Of a stretch of DNA of 64,000 bases, positions 10,031-21,639 are shown one piece after another. The stretch is from Kappaphycus alvarezii (lineage: Eukaryota; Rhodophyta; Florideophyceae; Gigartinales; Solieriaceae). The stretch is taken from contig NADL03000659.1 in NCBI GenBank assembly GCA_002205965.3, forward strand, positions 248,001 through 312,000, given 5' to 3'. The notes beneath the pieces are model-generated. The model saw nothing but the letters and a program-made list of their open reading frames with translations. It was not told the DNA's origin and did no database searches. How positions within the stretch are numbered: the stretch's first letter is position 1; each line of letters begins with the position of its first letter. The position numbers and the translations under genes are program-made.

Positions 10031-13000
10031 CTTTCTACCCATGCTGTGCACGTCAATATTTCTATCTCGACTGGGGCATGGACCTAAGCAGGGAACCGAG
10101 CCCTGCGCGTACGGTGTTACGAGCGAGAGCGGATGTATTCGCGTATTGAGTAAGCCGAAGACAATCTTCATTAGGCTTGAATCCTCTGGGAAGGAAAAAT
10201 GTACACAAATTTCTGAGAGTGGGTGGACCGCTCGTTAACCCAAAGCTTTCGAAAACCCTTTTTCAAGAAAGGGTAATATGCCTGAAAAAAGGTGTTACTG
10301 TGAGCGTGTTGGCACGTTTCTTGGGCATGTCGTCCGATGTCATAATTTCAGATGAGGGTGAAGACTTGTCTGTGCTGCTGAGCGAAAAAAACAGGCGAAC
10401 TTCATTCCGACTTCGACAAGGATAACAGGGATATCTGAGGGCAAATATTCCGAACGCATACTCTAAAGATTCTTTTCGACAGAAAATACACCTACGTCAG
10501 CACTAGTGAAGAAATAGAACGTCTTATTAACGGAAGGATATTTATCAAAAGAGGGCGGATGGTGAATAAATGATTTCAATGATATGCTGTAAGGGCTACG
10601 CATGCAAGAGGAAGTTCAATATAGCACTTTAATTTCACTGCCTCTGTGACTGCTTTAGCGCAGAAACGGTCTGAAGATTTGTGCCTAGGGCAATTTTACT
10701 GGGAAAGTGAAACAATGCACTATACTTGTACAGTTAGCTAAATTTATAACCATAATAAAGAACTGTAATTGCACCAGACAGGGTCATTTTATAGTTATTC
10801 AAGTCTTTATTGTTTTGGAATCACCTCATACCAAGTCTATGAGGGGAAATATACGAGTAGAAGTATACGTTTACGGGAAGAAGCATAAAAAAATATAGAA
10901 TCAAGACGCGTTCTAAAGAAAAATCTTAGCTAATCAATCAAAACAAATGAGAAGATATTTTGATATGTAATGCAATTGTTACTGCATGTAACCGTAAGCA
11001 GTCACTATAACTCACTTCCAAATTGTAATTAGTGTTGCTTTGGGTAAAAAGCATTACCGCGAGCCATGATATCTACACTTGACCTTAACAGAGTGCCACA
11101 TCGCTATTTCACAATACCGAAAGTATTATATTGCAAATTGGATCTACTGTTTGACAACTGTATGATATGCTTGTATATTGAGTAAGTAGAAGCACATATA
11201 TTGCAAAAACATGGAGAGGAAAAATTGAAGAAATGAGAACTGCCGCAAATTTCAAACGTAAAGAACCCAAATTCCATGTTACCCTCTTTTGCGCTTCTTA
11301 CCTACCCTCTTCGATCGTCAAAAAACAGCTTCCATCGATAATTTTTCATGCGTTTTAGAAAAGCCCCAGAAAAAATATAATTTGACGTTATTGAGCAAGC
11401 AATAAACTACTGTATAGTTCGCTGTAGTCCCGAAATAACGCTTGAGCTGTGACCATTATTGCGAAATAATTTCAGATATAACAAAACCTTCTTAAGGGAC
11501 GGAGTATTTTCGTTGTGGCCATATTACGGCTATGACAACACTTGGATATAAAGCATTTGGTTCGATAATTGGTAACCAAATTTTTTTCGGTCGACAAAAT
11601 GGTGCTGAGTAGAGTACAGTGTTAGTTGAAATGATATGTGGCTATTCCTAGGTGTATTGTCGGAGGAGTCTCACGCTACAGGAACAATATAAGAAGAAAT
11701 TGCTCGGGTTTCATTTTCACGGCCATATACATCGACTGTACGTAGAGATCTCTTGCACAGTATTTTTAATGAGAAAAATATACTCGCCGTCGATTTACTT
11801 CAAAGTAAATAAGTAATTAACACCTACAACTGTATTTTGATTTTTTGAATAGACTTAAAACTAAATTTATATTCAAACCTTTTACTTTTTGTGTCGGTTT
11901 GTGATAGTTCATTGATATCTTACATTTAAGTTGAGAATGCGAAACTAATAAGGACAGTAGGAATTTGAACACCAACGTAGTAATCTTATTTACCCCTATA
12001 GGTGATTGCAAAAGATTAACTCTTAATCGACATTCCCGCTTCTGCAGTACTAACGGACATGTGAACTTCAGAAGACCATAATTTGAGACTTGAGACGACC
12101 TGATAAAACCAAAAAAGACAGGTCATGCAAAACCTAGCCGCAGCAGGTAATACCAACAACTGTGAATAGATGGTAACAGCGGGCTGCAATGATCGCGATT
12201 ATACTTTCCAAGACCCTACAGTTTGCACTTCTATCATCGCGTTACTGCCTAGGTGAGATCAAACGTATTCGGATATATTCATTTATATTATATGTCAAAT
12301 ATTCTGCTATATTTTGGCACGAGGCTCTCGGATACCGACTATCCCCGAAAAAAGCAAAGAAATCTACGTTATGATATTCATATATAATGCTGCGCATGTG
12401 CTCTTTTATATGAATTTGTTTTTATTGCTTCTGTTCTTTCAATAGAATAACTTTTCACAGTCTTAAGGGGCCTCTAATAATTTGAAAATGTTAGCACTGT
12501 TATTGATTAAATTAAAAACTGCGTCAATTATTGTTGAAAAGAATCGGTGTAGACAAGTTACTGTACGTATTTCGCCATGATAATGCCGGTATATATCTAA
12601 TTTGGCGAAAATTAAAGTAGCACTGTCTTGAACAGTGACTGCATGTGGTAAGCTGATATATGCACCTTACAATTTACACTATCGTTCCCAGTACCAGGTG
12701 TAACAACAGCTTCATTTGAAGCTCCTTGATAATGAAGAACTAGAGAAAATACAACTGGGAACAGCTTCTTAGCCGTTAAGCTTCCGAAAAACCTATGCAC
12801 TGACATTATCGTGCCCCTCCAGAACCACATTAACTCCTCTTCATGCCTCACGGAAAGCAACTTATGATGGAGGAGCGCAAATAAGCCTACGCGTTTTGTA
12901 TAGCTGGAAGAAGCATCTCGGCCATCGCCCAAAATGCTCAACTTGTCTAGGAGGGTCATTGAGGCCTACCTAAAAGGCCAAAAGAAAATAAAGCCTGAAA

Positions 13001-14620
13001 AACGAAAAAAAGCGTAAATTGTAAATTTAAGATGGAATTGGGCTCATGATTTGCACCTCAAACTCGACCGTTAGCTCCCGCTTGCTCAGTGACTCGCTTC
13101 AAGTGACGATTTTAGCGAGTAGAACACGGGAAAATCCCACAAGCAATGCGATTTTTCGTTATCATCGCGTGAAGCTCTATCATCCGTTCGCTGCTGGAGC
13201 ACTTGCGCGTATGAGGTCTTGATTTGGGTTTTCTAGGTAGTTTAAGGATAAAAAATGTTTCAACTTCGACGGATGTGATGGGCTAGAATAATATTGGCAT
13301 GATTTCGGGAAGAAGGAAATTGTTCATCGAGGCGTCAGCACAGAGGAGTCGGTGTTGCGGTTTGGAATAGTTTCTGCTCGAATGTGTAGACAAAAGTGAT
13401 GCAGATTACGGAACGCCCGGACATAATGCTCCGATGCATGCAGCCCGGTGTATTTTGGACTGGATATATGAATGAAGAATTCGCGCTATGAATTTTTCAC
13501 CGGCCAAACTTGAATTCAATAGGAAAACTTTTGGGCGTACTATGTAGGGCTGTTTACGCTAATGAACTCTAATTTATATCACCAGGGAACATAGTGGAAT
13601 TTATCCAGCTATTTTGGGGCACATTGACTGGGAAATGTCTGCTAATATGTTTAACTAGATGCTCTCGGACTGTACGAGTTTGCCCGGGAAGGTTGCCCAA
13701 CTGACTTTTTGAATTGTGTCAGTGAAAATATAATAAAAATTTAGTGTAATATGACCAAAAAAAACCCCTTAACACACTCAATGATATTGCTGTAATTTTT
13801 CACTTGTATTCGACTTTGTTTGTGATGATATCATAGTTTCTGATAGCTCCGAATTCATTGATCTGATCTTTTAAAAATATAAAATATCTCTTGAGGGGGA
13901 GGGAGATTTCGACGGGTTTTCTATGGTATCAAGCAGCAGGCTATATAATGTTACTCACCAATAAAGTGCAAAACGCAATATTTCATTTTCGAAACAGCAC
14001 TTAAATTAGAAAAATTCCATAACGACTCATTTACTCATGGGATACGATTTTCACTTCTATTTGAGCAGATAAAAGTCTTTAATGCGTCGCTAAAATTTTG
14101 GCGATTCAAACTTATATGTCACCGCTCCCTCTAGCGCTAGGCAAACAAAGTTTCAGCCGTATTCTCTTTCACTACAGGTCTCAGAAAGGAATGAATCTTC
14201 TAAAGAAAGGCATGAACGAAAAGGGAGATACACGCCTGCCCTCGTGTATTCTACTAGCTTCTAGATTAGTAGTTTTTCCCACCTCTAATATCCAGATCGC
14301 ATATGAAAGTATACATGTGTTTTACTTTCAGCTTTTCATACAAATATTTTCCAGTTTTTAATCATTCCCAGCGCTGTCACACAAACTCTAAAGAGGTCTT
14401 TCAGATTAGTGTAAGCCTCTTTATCTTACTGTGCTCCTTCATTTCGCAAAATTTACCCGCCTGAAAAGTACGTACAGTGCTTCACGTTTGTCCGGCACCA
14501 TTTAAATGTTTAAGAAATTGAAAATACATATACATTATTCTTCTCTTTGGTACATATAAAATTAAATTTATGGTACAGTAACTTTTTAACGGGCCATAAT
14601 GACGGTAAAGTTCTGAGCAG
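10031..14620. other. No recognised gene in about 4.6 kb
   Basis: This region is AT-rich with scattered short open frames. The two longest with protein-like composition are 10177-10425 on the plus strand (82 codons, no recognised family) and 12612-12959 on the minus strand (115 codons, no recognised family). Neither has supporting context. I see no RNA gene, tandem repeat or terminal repeat here. Confidence 0.5.
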
Positions 14621-14639
14621 CAAGTGATTGTTTCCCAAT

Positions 14640-14870
14640 CGTTCTTAAAATAACGGAAAACATTTCATTTGGACTATTGGCCAGGCCACCAGAAAATGAT
14701 CGTCTAAAATACATAAAATATAGATTGTGAAGATTCCTTTTGGCTTTGCTTCAAACAAAGACATCCGCGTCCCCGATCTCTGATTAGTGCCTGCAGTCCA
14801 TCTTGTTCCCTCTGCCTTCCCTTTCATAGTACTAATCCTTACACTAACAAAACAGCCCACAAGAGACATA
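14640..14870 (-). pseudogene. Possible Copia reverse transcriptase scrap
   Basis: The minus-strand frame contains IYILCILDDHFLVAWP. The hydrophobic stretch followed by LDD and another hydrophobic run resembles the YVDD palm motif of Ty1/Copia reverse transcriptases, with the first two residues changed. About 75 codons are open without an ATG start. No other Copia block is visible next to it. This may be chance. Confidence 0.22.
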
Positions 14871-14906
14871 GACATTTTGACACGACTTAGTAGGGTGGGA
14901 GGGTGG

Positions 14907-15055
14907 GAGAGAAATAGACATGCCGAATTCGTTGCGGCCTCAAGTCCGTGCTACCTAAGTACCGTCGTCGCACGCCTTGTGATGTGTCGGATCGTTCGGC
15001 ACAGCTCGCTACTACCCAATCAGATCTTCACAGGTTTAAACAAGGGTACACCCGC
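14907..15055 (-). repeat. DIRS-like terminal repeat, 3' end of best copy
   Basis: The reverse complement matches 7274-7413 and 9889-10030. The shared blocks are 'gagaaata-acatg' at the outer end and 'gctcgctac', 'cttcac' and 'ttaaacaagggtac' further in. It lies directly beyond the recombinase stop, so it is the downstream end of the minus-strand element. No matching repeat was found beyond 18060, so the element's 5' end is missing. Confidence 0.55.
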
Positions 15056-15086
15056 TCGAAGACCCACAACTATCCCGGAGTGCCCA

Positions 15087-16190
15087 TTACCCAACCGCTG
15101 GGAGATGGGCAGAGAACCAAGTTGTAGCGGGGCTTCTTTCAATGCGACCATGGAAATAGACCCAAAACATGGCTTCCGAAGCCCAATCCATCGTAATCAT
15201 TATCCACACCCCTGAGAAACCCAGATTGACCAACTCGTTCAGGTCTCCTTTTCGCAAACTGTGCGTCCCATAGAAAAAAACCTTCCGGCGCCTCGATCTT
15301 AAACACCTGAAAGACCTCATACATCGCGTCCCCCAGCCTCCGACTTCCCCGGGTTTGACCTTCGGCAACACTGAACCAACCCTCTGACTGCCGCCGCACC
15401 TTCCCCCACCGCTCCAACATTTGATGGGGGCGACCCCCAACATATCAGGCCAGTCCGCTTTCGAAGCGTAAGTCAGCAGTAGCGGGCGAGCAGTCGGCTT
15501 CCCTTTGCGGTGGACCAGCTTCGCCCGGATTTCACCATCGCTGGTGACTTGCACATCCCCCGGGGAAACGTGAGCGGCCTTGTCACCCCGGCACTGGAAA
15601 AGATAGGAGAAGAGAACCATAGCGCACGCCCCTACCAGGTCGTTTATGTCAGTAGACAAACCTAACTGCACGACCCGCAACGTCTCGTGTGCCGGTACGC
15701 CTACCCTCTCCCTCTGAGCGCCGGATACCCGATCGACCTTTTTCTCATAAGCCAACAGTACGGAACTCACCAGCCGCGATTTGGCCGGGGAGAGGAACCC
15801 CGCGTCCTCGTAGTATCGGGAAACCGCAGACAAATACTGACGCGCGGACCTCCGCCGGATCTTACCTTCCAGCGACAGGTAGCCCCCAAATGCCACCACG
15901 TCCCCTTACGTAGCCGGTAGAGCTTGTCTCTCCTCTTCATCACAGAAGGCTAGCCACTTCCCCAGTTGGCTCACTCTATTCCTCCACGTCCCTTCCGTCC
16001 ACCCGTGCTCGGCCAGCATCAGCGCCGCTTCAGCCCCACCACCGGTGTCGTGGCGCGACGGTCCTCGCCCAGCGCCCGCCTTGGCCAAAACTACCGCCTT
16101 GATCCCCTGCTTCCTCTCCTTCTGCAGACGCTCGCCCGTCACATTCGGATCTCCACGGCTGCCAATTGCCGCTTGGCGTTTCCGTTCCAC
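15087..16190 (-). pseudogene. Tyrosine recombinase of DIRS-like element
   Basis: Integrase that would insert the element's circular DNA intermediate. 16190-15906 encodes the N-terminal core-binding part (LMLAEHGWTEGTWRN, WLAFCDEEE). 15899-15087 encodes the rest. The catalytic landmarks are an Arg in LFQCRGDKAAH, the H-x-x-R signature in YGTHSLRKG at about 15255-15230, and a C-terminal Tyr candidate in MFWVYFHG. Between the Arg and HxxR boxes (about 15420-15270) the better reading lies in a different frame (MLERWGKVRRQ... and DAMYEVFQVF). Two compensating frameshifts are therefore present. A stop also separates the N-terminal part from the core. It would not make an active enzyme as it stands. 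Confidence 0.75.
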
Positions 16191-16444
16191 GCGCTACCGA
16201 ACACTCTTCGTCCAGTACCGAGCACCCTCATTCTTGAGCTGAGTCTTTGCAAGCGCGCGAACCACGGCTGAGCTCTCCACACTGGCACCAGCATCACCCG
16301 ACGCCCCTCCTCCTCTGCCACTTCGCGGACCACGAGCGGCAGGAAGTCGAACGGCGGATTCCAAAACCTCGCCCTCCCAACGCCCCAGTCTTCCTTCATC
16401 TGCGTCGCGATGTAGTTCTTCCTCGCCACCTCCGTCTCCCCCAT
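16139..16444 (-). pseudogene. NPPF (methylase-like) segment of DIRS-like pol
   Basis: The open minus-strand frame between RNase H and recombinase contains ARFWNPPFDFLPLVVREV, then VMLVPVWRAQPWFARLQ. An NPPF/NPPW tetrapeptide followed by a 'VPVW-x-AQPW' block is characteristic of the segment after RNase H in DIRS-like and PAT-like polyproteins. It has been compared with N6-adenine methyltransferase motifs. Its role in the life cycle is unproven. It overlaps the start of the recombinase region by about 50 bp in another frame, which again points to frameshift decay. Confidence 0.6.
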
Positions 16445-16534
16445 CGGTCTCTTCCGGAAGACTACCTCGTCCAGCCCGTACTCCGCCTCGATCGACCCTA
16501 CGATTGCCGTTGTAACCCGTCCGTCCCCCGGGTC

Positions 16535-16885
16535 TCACGTCCGCGAAAGTGAATCGGCGAACCGGTTTACGGCCGACGGTATCCACCTCGCCTCGATCTG
16601 CATCCCCATTCCCTTCAGTAACGCTGCCAGCTTCCTCAGCTCCGACATCATCGGGCGCGACGCGGACACCATGGCGTTGAGAATGGCAACCACCGCTTGG
16701 TTGTCCTCGTGCAGCAGCACTTGCCTCACCTCCGGTTTGGACACGTAGTCGGCGAAGTGCCCTTGCAGTAACAGCTGCACCGCCCGCAGCTCCCTCAAAG
16801 TGATCGAGTGCGCTCTGTCCCCCGCCCCCCAAAAACCTTGACCCTCCCACAAATCCGGCAACCCTTGACCCTCTTCGAATCCCAA
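16535..16885 (-). pseudogene. RNase H domain of DIRS-like pol
   Basis: RNase H would remove the RNA strand from the element's RNA-DNA hybrid. The visible landmarks are SITLRELRAVQLLLQGH (the catalytic Glu region), VLLHEDNQAVVAILN (the catalytic Asp in the D-N-x-A block), and IPSAVNRFADSLSRT (the C-terminal N-x-x-A-D-x-L-S-R block). All are standard for DIRS/Gypsy-type RNase H. The frame is open across the whole domain, so this is the best preserved part of the element. The region upstream (16885-17300) is in other frames. Confidence 0.75.
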
Positions 16886-17299
16886 CGTTCCCCATATCCT
16901 ACGTCCGCCGCGTCGCTGTGCATCAAAATATCCGGCCCGGCCCTTTTCAACTCCCTCCCCTCTCCCTGTGCTAACGAACGTCGGTACCCCAAGTCCCGAA
17001 GCGATTTCCTTCCCGGCCGTACCCTTTCCCCGCCCCCGAAAAGTTTTCCGAGGGCTCCGCCCCTGGACCCCGACCCAAGCTCCGCACCCGTTGCTGTGGG
17101 CCGAGTCCTACGCCAGCCCCTGCCCTCCGCCCCTCCACTCCCTCGCTCCGCCCTATCGCTCCGGCGCGCCGCGCAGACGCTAGCTTCGGACTTGGCCGTC
17201 GCTCCACCAGCTCCTCTGCTAAGGAAAACCGGCGCTCCGATCCAGACATATCGAGGTAGATCGATCGCGTGTAGAATCGAGCCATTGGTAGTGCCAGCG

Positions 17300-18058
17300 T
17301 CAGAGAGACACACACCCACAGAACCTCCGGAGCAAAGCGAGCGGCACCAGTCTTCGGTTCCTGTATTCCAAGGCGATGATCTTCTTCGACATCCTCCTCA
17401 CCTGTCCTATCTTCTTCTCCGTCACGTACACCCTCATCGCCTTCGTGTCCACCAACACGCCCAGATGCTCCACCCTTGTCGACCCTTGCCATTCCCCTTT
17501 GTCCAGGTGTCGCACCAAGCCCAGCCGCTCGAACAGCCTCCCCAACACTACCCACGCCGTGGCACAGTCTTCTCTCCCCGCCGCTCGACCTGGCGGGCTC
17601 GGAGCCAAGAGGAAATAGTCGATATAAGGCAGCACCAGATACTGTAGAACCTCCCTCAGGTACTTCACCAACGGTCTTAGAAGCTTGCAAAACCAATACT
17701 CCCACCGCCCCCAGCCAAACGGTAACGCAACGCACCGGTAATAGCGCCCGGCATATCGGAACAGAAAGAATTTCCGGATATCCGGGCGCAGCGCGAAATT
17801 TCGGTACCCACTCTTGAAGTCCCACGACATCAACACATCCCCCTTTTACATTTCCACCGAAAATCCTTGCATAGTCTCCATCTTCACTGTCCCCTTCTTC
17901 CAATGCTTGGATTGACGACTGAAATTTATGACAAACCTCCCTTTCCTCTCCTCTCCCTCCCCTTGCCACGCCACAAATGACGAAGAAACCATCCTCCCCT
18001 CCCCTACAAACTTTTGTACCTCCTCCCTCGCAACCCCTTCGAAGATACCAATCGACAC
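17300..18058 (-). pseudogene. Reverse transcriptase of DIRS-like element
   Basis: Reverse transcriptase in two frames. 18058-17846 carries GRFVINFSRQSKHWKKGTVK and METMQGFSVEM (the entry to the palm). 17836-17300 carries MSWDFKSGYRNFALRPDIRK, then YRCVALPFGWG and the active-site region LPYIDYFLL. In functional relatives the active site is Y-x-D-D, and here the second Asp is Tyr. Later blocks (VEHLGVLVDTKAMRVYV, KKIIALEYRNRRLVP, LRRFCGCVSL) follow the DIRS order into the thumb and connection. The frame break at 17836-17846 and the lost Asp make it inactive. Confidence 0.78.
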
Positions 18059-18229
18059 CCCCCTCTCTAATGCCTAGTTGTTATTTTATGTTGCTTATAT
18101 GGTTTCGGTGTAATCAAATATGAATTAAATCAGGAATTAAGTAAAGAAATCTGTAATTCATCTTTATGTGAAAGATCTAGACCCACTTAATGATTTCCAT
18201 GGTATCCTGATCATTCGATAGGGTGATTA

Positions 18230-19075
18230 CGCTTGTTTTTCTCAAAAAAAATTTCGAGACAACTACTGAAGAACTACAACGTGATTAATTGTTTTTCTGT
18301 TGCTACTCCAATGGTGGAGGGCGCACGGAAGGAATTAGGATACCAGAGATACCTTCATGAGCCTTTCGATAGTATCAAGTTCCAAGAGCTATTTATATCT
18401 TTGCTATATTTATCAACTCGAACCAGGGTCGATATTAGTGCTGAATTTTGAATTCTCAGTCGATACGCGTCATTTTCGGCACAAATATACTTGTGTGTGA
18501 TTAAACGTATTATATGGATCTTAAATGGCACCGAGGACTATGCATTGAGACTCTATAAGAATGAAGATAAAACACTAACTGCATATTGTTATGCGGACTG
18601 GGCTGGACACTGCGATGACCGCCAATTTACACGCAAATCTGGTATTCTGATGAAGCTGGTTGGTAGTTCTATTGCGTGGAGAACATCAATACAGAAAGAT
18701 GTCTCGCTTCCTTCTGCAGAAGCCCAATTTTTAGCGTGATGGTGTGTAGTTGGTTATGTGGTTGTGCGAACTGTTGGATTATTTGTGATTTTAACAGCAG
18801 AGTAGTGCTATCGTCCATGGGGACAATTAGTAAGCTGTGGATCGGGGAAGCGAATGCATTTCCCGTAAAACCACTTTGCCATTCGTTATAACTTTGTTGA
18901 GGAGAAAATTTAGAATGAGACTATGAGACTAATCTACTTCTCAGCACAGAAAATGACTGCTAATATATTGACCAAACCATTCCCGAGGTTGCGTTTTGGG
19001 AAACAACGCAACAGTATTATTATCTTGCATACTGACCACCTGGAGGACGATTTAGAGATGAGTCATATTTGAGTT
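18230..19075 (+). pseudogene. Ty1/Copia pol C-terminus (RNase H)
   Basis: Plus-strand remnant of Copia RNase H. It begins with NCFSVATPMVEGARKELGY and YLSTRTRVDISAEF, a stop, then ILNGTEDYALRLYKNEDKTL, CYADWAGHCDDRQFTRKSGI and SSIAWRTSIQKDVSLPSAEA. The Y-A-D-W-A-G, R-K-S-G and S-x-x-E-A blocks are diagnostic of Ty1/Copia RNase H. Shifted frames continue to the usual C-terminal end: ETMRLIYFSAQKMTANILTK, the Copia 'M-A-D-x-L-T-K' block. Several stops and frameshifts are present. Upstream domains are missing, cut off at the junction with the DIRS-like element near 18.1 kb. Confidence 0.8.
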
Positions 19076-19086
19076 CTTACCAGTCG

Positions 19087-19098
19087 AATAGGGGGAGT
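19087..19098 (+). promoter_or_regulatory. Probable polypurine tract of the Copia fragment
   Basis: 'aatagggggagt' follows the Copia pol stop by about 30 bp and precedes a 'tgaag' start. This is the usual place and composition of the polypurine tract that primes plus-strand DNA synthesis in Copia elements. If so, the 3' LTR begins at about 19099, but its other end cannot be defined from this single copy. Confidence 0.4.
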
Positions 19099-19099
19099 T

Positions 19100-20660
19100 G
19101 AAGTCGTCTCAAGCACGCGTGCGACTCGTGCAGGACTCAAGTTTGTCAAAGTAGGCTTCAGCTATGGGTTCACTAATCGTTCCGGTTAATTGTAGCCGGC
19201 ACACCGATGACCAGTGTTGCTAGATAATCACTTCAGCCGCGAAGACAGGGAGCCCATAGTGACATTTGAAGCGCGCTGCCCTAAGCAATTACGGTAGTCA
19301 ACTGAAAGAAAACTTAACTTCTACCTTTTTGGAACCGAAGACCCAACGCTATTTGAAGTGTGGTTAACTAAAACTCGAAAATATTCCTGCTGTCTCACAG
19401 CGACTAAAAATGTTAAATATTAGGTTATCTTGCTGGTTATTTTGATGCTTCAGCACTAATTAGCGAGCCAACCAAAAAACAGAATGTATTATTACTCAAA
19501 ACTGCGACCTCCTCTACGAAGTTTTATCGTTCGGTTTTATCAAAAGAAACCAAAATGTTCTACATTTGCGTGATTGGCAAGTGTTCCTTTAGGATCCAAC
19601 CGTACAATATGTGTGCCCACAACACACGTGCCAGTCTATTTTCCATTACCATCGGTAGCATACTGTTTTACCTGATTGCTGTAGCTCACAGGTAGTCATT
19701 ATACGTGAGGTACTAATTTGAGTTCTCTGTGGTGGTTTATCTGTGTTAATCTTTACCGGTAATGTATTGATATTAATCCTACTTAAACATGGAAAATTAA
19801 TCCTCCCAAGGATGAACAGCCATCCTCAAGGTCTTAAATCACCTGTCAAAATCTCAGTAAATGTCAGTGGCTACTCAAATTCGGCATCGTCTGCGCTACT
19901 GCTTTTATCAGAAAAGTAACTAGACCCAAATAATCCCCCACGATTTGAATACAACGGAAATTAGTTACTTATTTTCTTAAATTTTGCAGACGAGATACTG
20001 AGTGCATTCTTTACGAACATTTATTGAATTTATTAATACATGTAGGCTTGATATTGCCCATAAAAATACACTATTCTTTTCAAATTCAACATTTTACGGA
20101 GCTAATCTCCAGAAATATCCATACTTAGAGGCCCCTTCTATCTCCTTCCTTGCAATCATTACTGAAAACTCTCGCCTCCTGTAAATTGCATCCGAGCCAC
20201 GACCACCACCTTCGGCTATGCAAGGACCTTCTGTCTCTTTTTTTCAACTTTCTTCAATTGGAGCATCAAAAAATCTGTCAGAAACCATCTATACTTAAGG
20301 ATGCAGGAGGTACGCGTAGTCTCTTTTTATGGGGAACCTCTTTCAACAGCCAAGGAAATATTTTGTTGCTGTTCCAACCCGCTTCTCTGAAAAGGCGTCA
20401 AATAGCGCCTGAGTCCTTTTAGTGGTCCGAATAGACAAAAAATATATAATTAGGTATACAAATCCTTTGATAGATTAAGAATGTCATTTGAATGTGACTG
20501 GAATACATAATTTGCTGTCAAATTCCGTTCCCGCCCGGTGCTGTGATCCTAATTTTCGTGCAATCGACACAAGTCCAACGAAACCGTCAAGTTATCATAC
20601 TTTCCTTGCAAACGATCGGGCAGTCATAATTGCTTTCGTTCGAATATATGTAAACGCAGA
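19100..20660. other. No recognised gene; may begin with a Copia 3' LTR
   Basis: The first part is a possible LTR of the 18.2-19.1 kb Copia fragment, with no second copy to compare. The rest is AT-rich with only short frames. No host gene or RNA gene was recognised. Confidence 0.4.
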
Positions 20661-20661
20661 T

Positions 20662-20752
20662 TGTTAACTCTGTTTATTCCTACGGTAAAGCGCCGGCAAA
20701 CTTGCTTATATATTATTTTCTGTGAGGAAATTCTGTTTTGGGTGCTTCGTCA
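20662..20752 (-). repeat. 3' LTR of short-LTR Copia element
   Basis: On the element strand it starts TGACGAAGCACCCAA and ends AGAGTTAACA, so it has TG...CA ends. An ATAATATATAAG TATA-like word lies in between. It aligns over its whole length with 23486-23574. A further partial copy of its first 13-15 bases lies at 20788-20802, just inside the element, so the true LTR may run to 20802. Confidence 0.7.
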
Positions 20753-21079
20753 TGCACGATTTTGTTCAACGTTTTCATATTGTTCCTCTTGGGTGCTTCG
20801 TCAGTCCCCGGGGAAAACGTTGAATTATAATCGCGGGGATGTTATTGTGTATCATGATGGTTTTTTGTAGGCTCGAATAAGTTGCCTTAGATGTAGGGGG
20901 CTGCTGTGTGTCGCTGTATCGTTCATTTTCCAAGGGACTTGGTGAATATGTCCGTGACGTTGTGTGTTGTGGGGATGCGGTGGACTGTGATTTATCTTGC
21001 CTATATGGTCTTGTACGTGATGGTATGGGACACAGACCAGTCTGCGTCTTCTCTTGGTGGACTTGGCTGCTGCAAATTG

Positions 21080-21310
21080 GATGTTAGATGAGTTTGCAGT
21101 AAGATTTTTTGTCTTTTTCGCTGTTGGTATGTCACGGTCGTGGAGGAGTCGATGGTGCCATACAGCTTGCTGTATTGTGCTGGACGTTGCGATATAATCC
21201 GCTTTGCAAATGGAATTCGCTACCATCGGTTTTTGGCGCTTTTCCAAGAGATGCGCGATCCCATGCTGTGTGTATGGTTCCCGTTCGTGATTTTCGATCA
21301 GCGGCATTTG
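21080..21310 (-). pseudogene. Copia RNase H remnant
   Basis: The minus-strand frame reads EKRQKPMVANSICKADYIA then TSSTIQQAVWHHRLLHD. The A-x-S-x-x-x-A-D/E-Y-x-A, then Q-x-x-x-W-x-x-x-L-L pattern is the C-terminal signature of Copia RNase H. The stretch after it (to 20852) is open but not recognisable. It belongs to the 20.66-23.57 kb element. Confidence 0.7.
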
Positions 21311-21639
21311 CGAAATAAATGTCCCGATAAAACGTGAGCGAGTTTGGCTACTTGGTTTGGCTTGTTCATTGCGTTCCGTAAAGTACGCCGTGGTGCATCG
21401 TTGCCTTGAGGTACTGCAGAAGCCAGCGTAGAGGTCGTTTATGGTGAGTTTTTGGTGCGTGCATTTGTTCAGAGAGTCGATTAGGTGCGTATAAGATGTC
21501 AGGCCTGGTGCCTTCTGTGATGTATCTGATGTCGCCGATATGTTGATGGTACTCTTGTTTTTGTTTTTATGTGCGTAGCGGCGCCTTTCTGGTTTCGGCC
21601 CAGTCCTTTTTTCATAAAGTGGAGTGCTGCGGGGGTTTA

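Larger units (their letters stand above)
14907..18058 (-). mobile_element. DIRS-like tyrosine-recombinase retrotransposon, 5'-truncated
   Basis: The minus-strand order from 18058 downwards is reverse transcriptase, RNase H, a segment with an NPPF motif, a tyrosine recombinase, then a terminal repeat. This is the domain order of DIRS-like/PAT-like YR retrotransposons. These integrate with a tyrosine recombinase instead of a DDE integrase. The region is markedly GC-rich compared with its surroundings, so it is younger than the two copies at 5-10 kb. Frameshifts and a changed RT active site show it is inactive. The upstream (Gag-like) ORF and 5' repeat are missing, and a Copia fragment begins just beyond at 18.2 kb. 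Confidence 0.8.

Noticed and set aside
16194..16895. 233-codon minus-strand frame
   Set aside because: Overlaps the RNase H and NPPF segments in a different frame; Gly/Arg-rich shadow.
16808..17969. Long open frames on both strands (279 codons plus, 332 codons minus) over the DIRS-like element
   Set aside because: They overlap the reverse transcriptase and its linker in other frames. The composition is Arg/Pro/Gly-rich from high GC and no domain is present.
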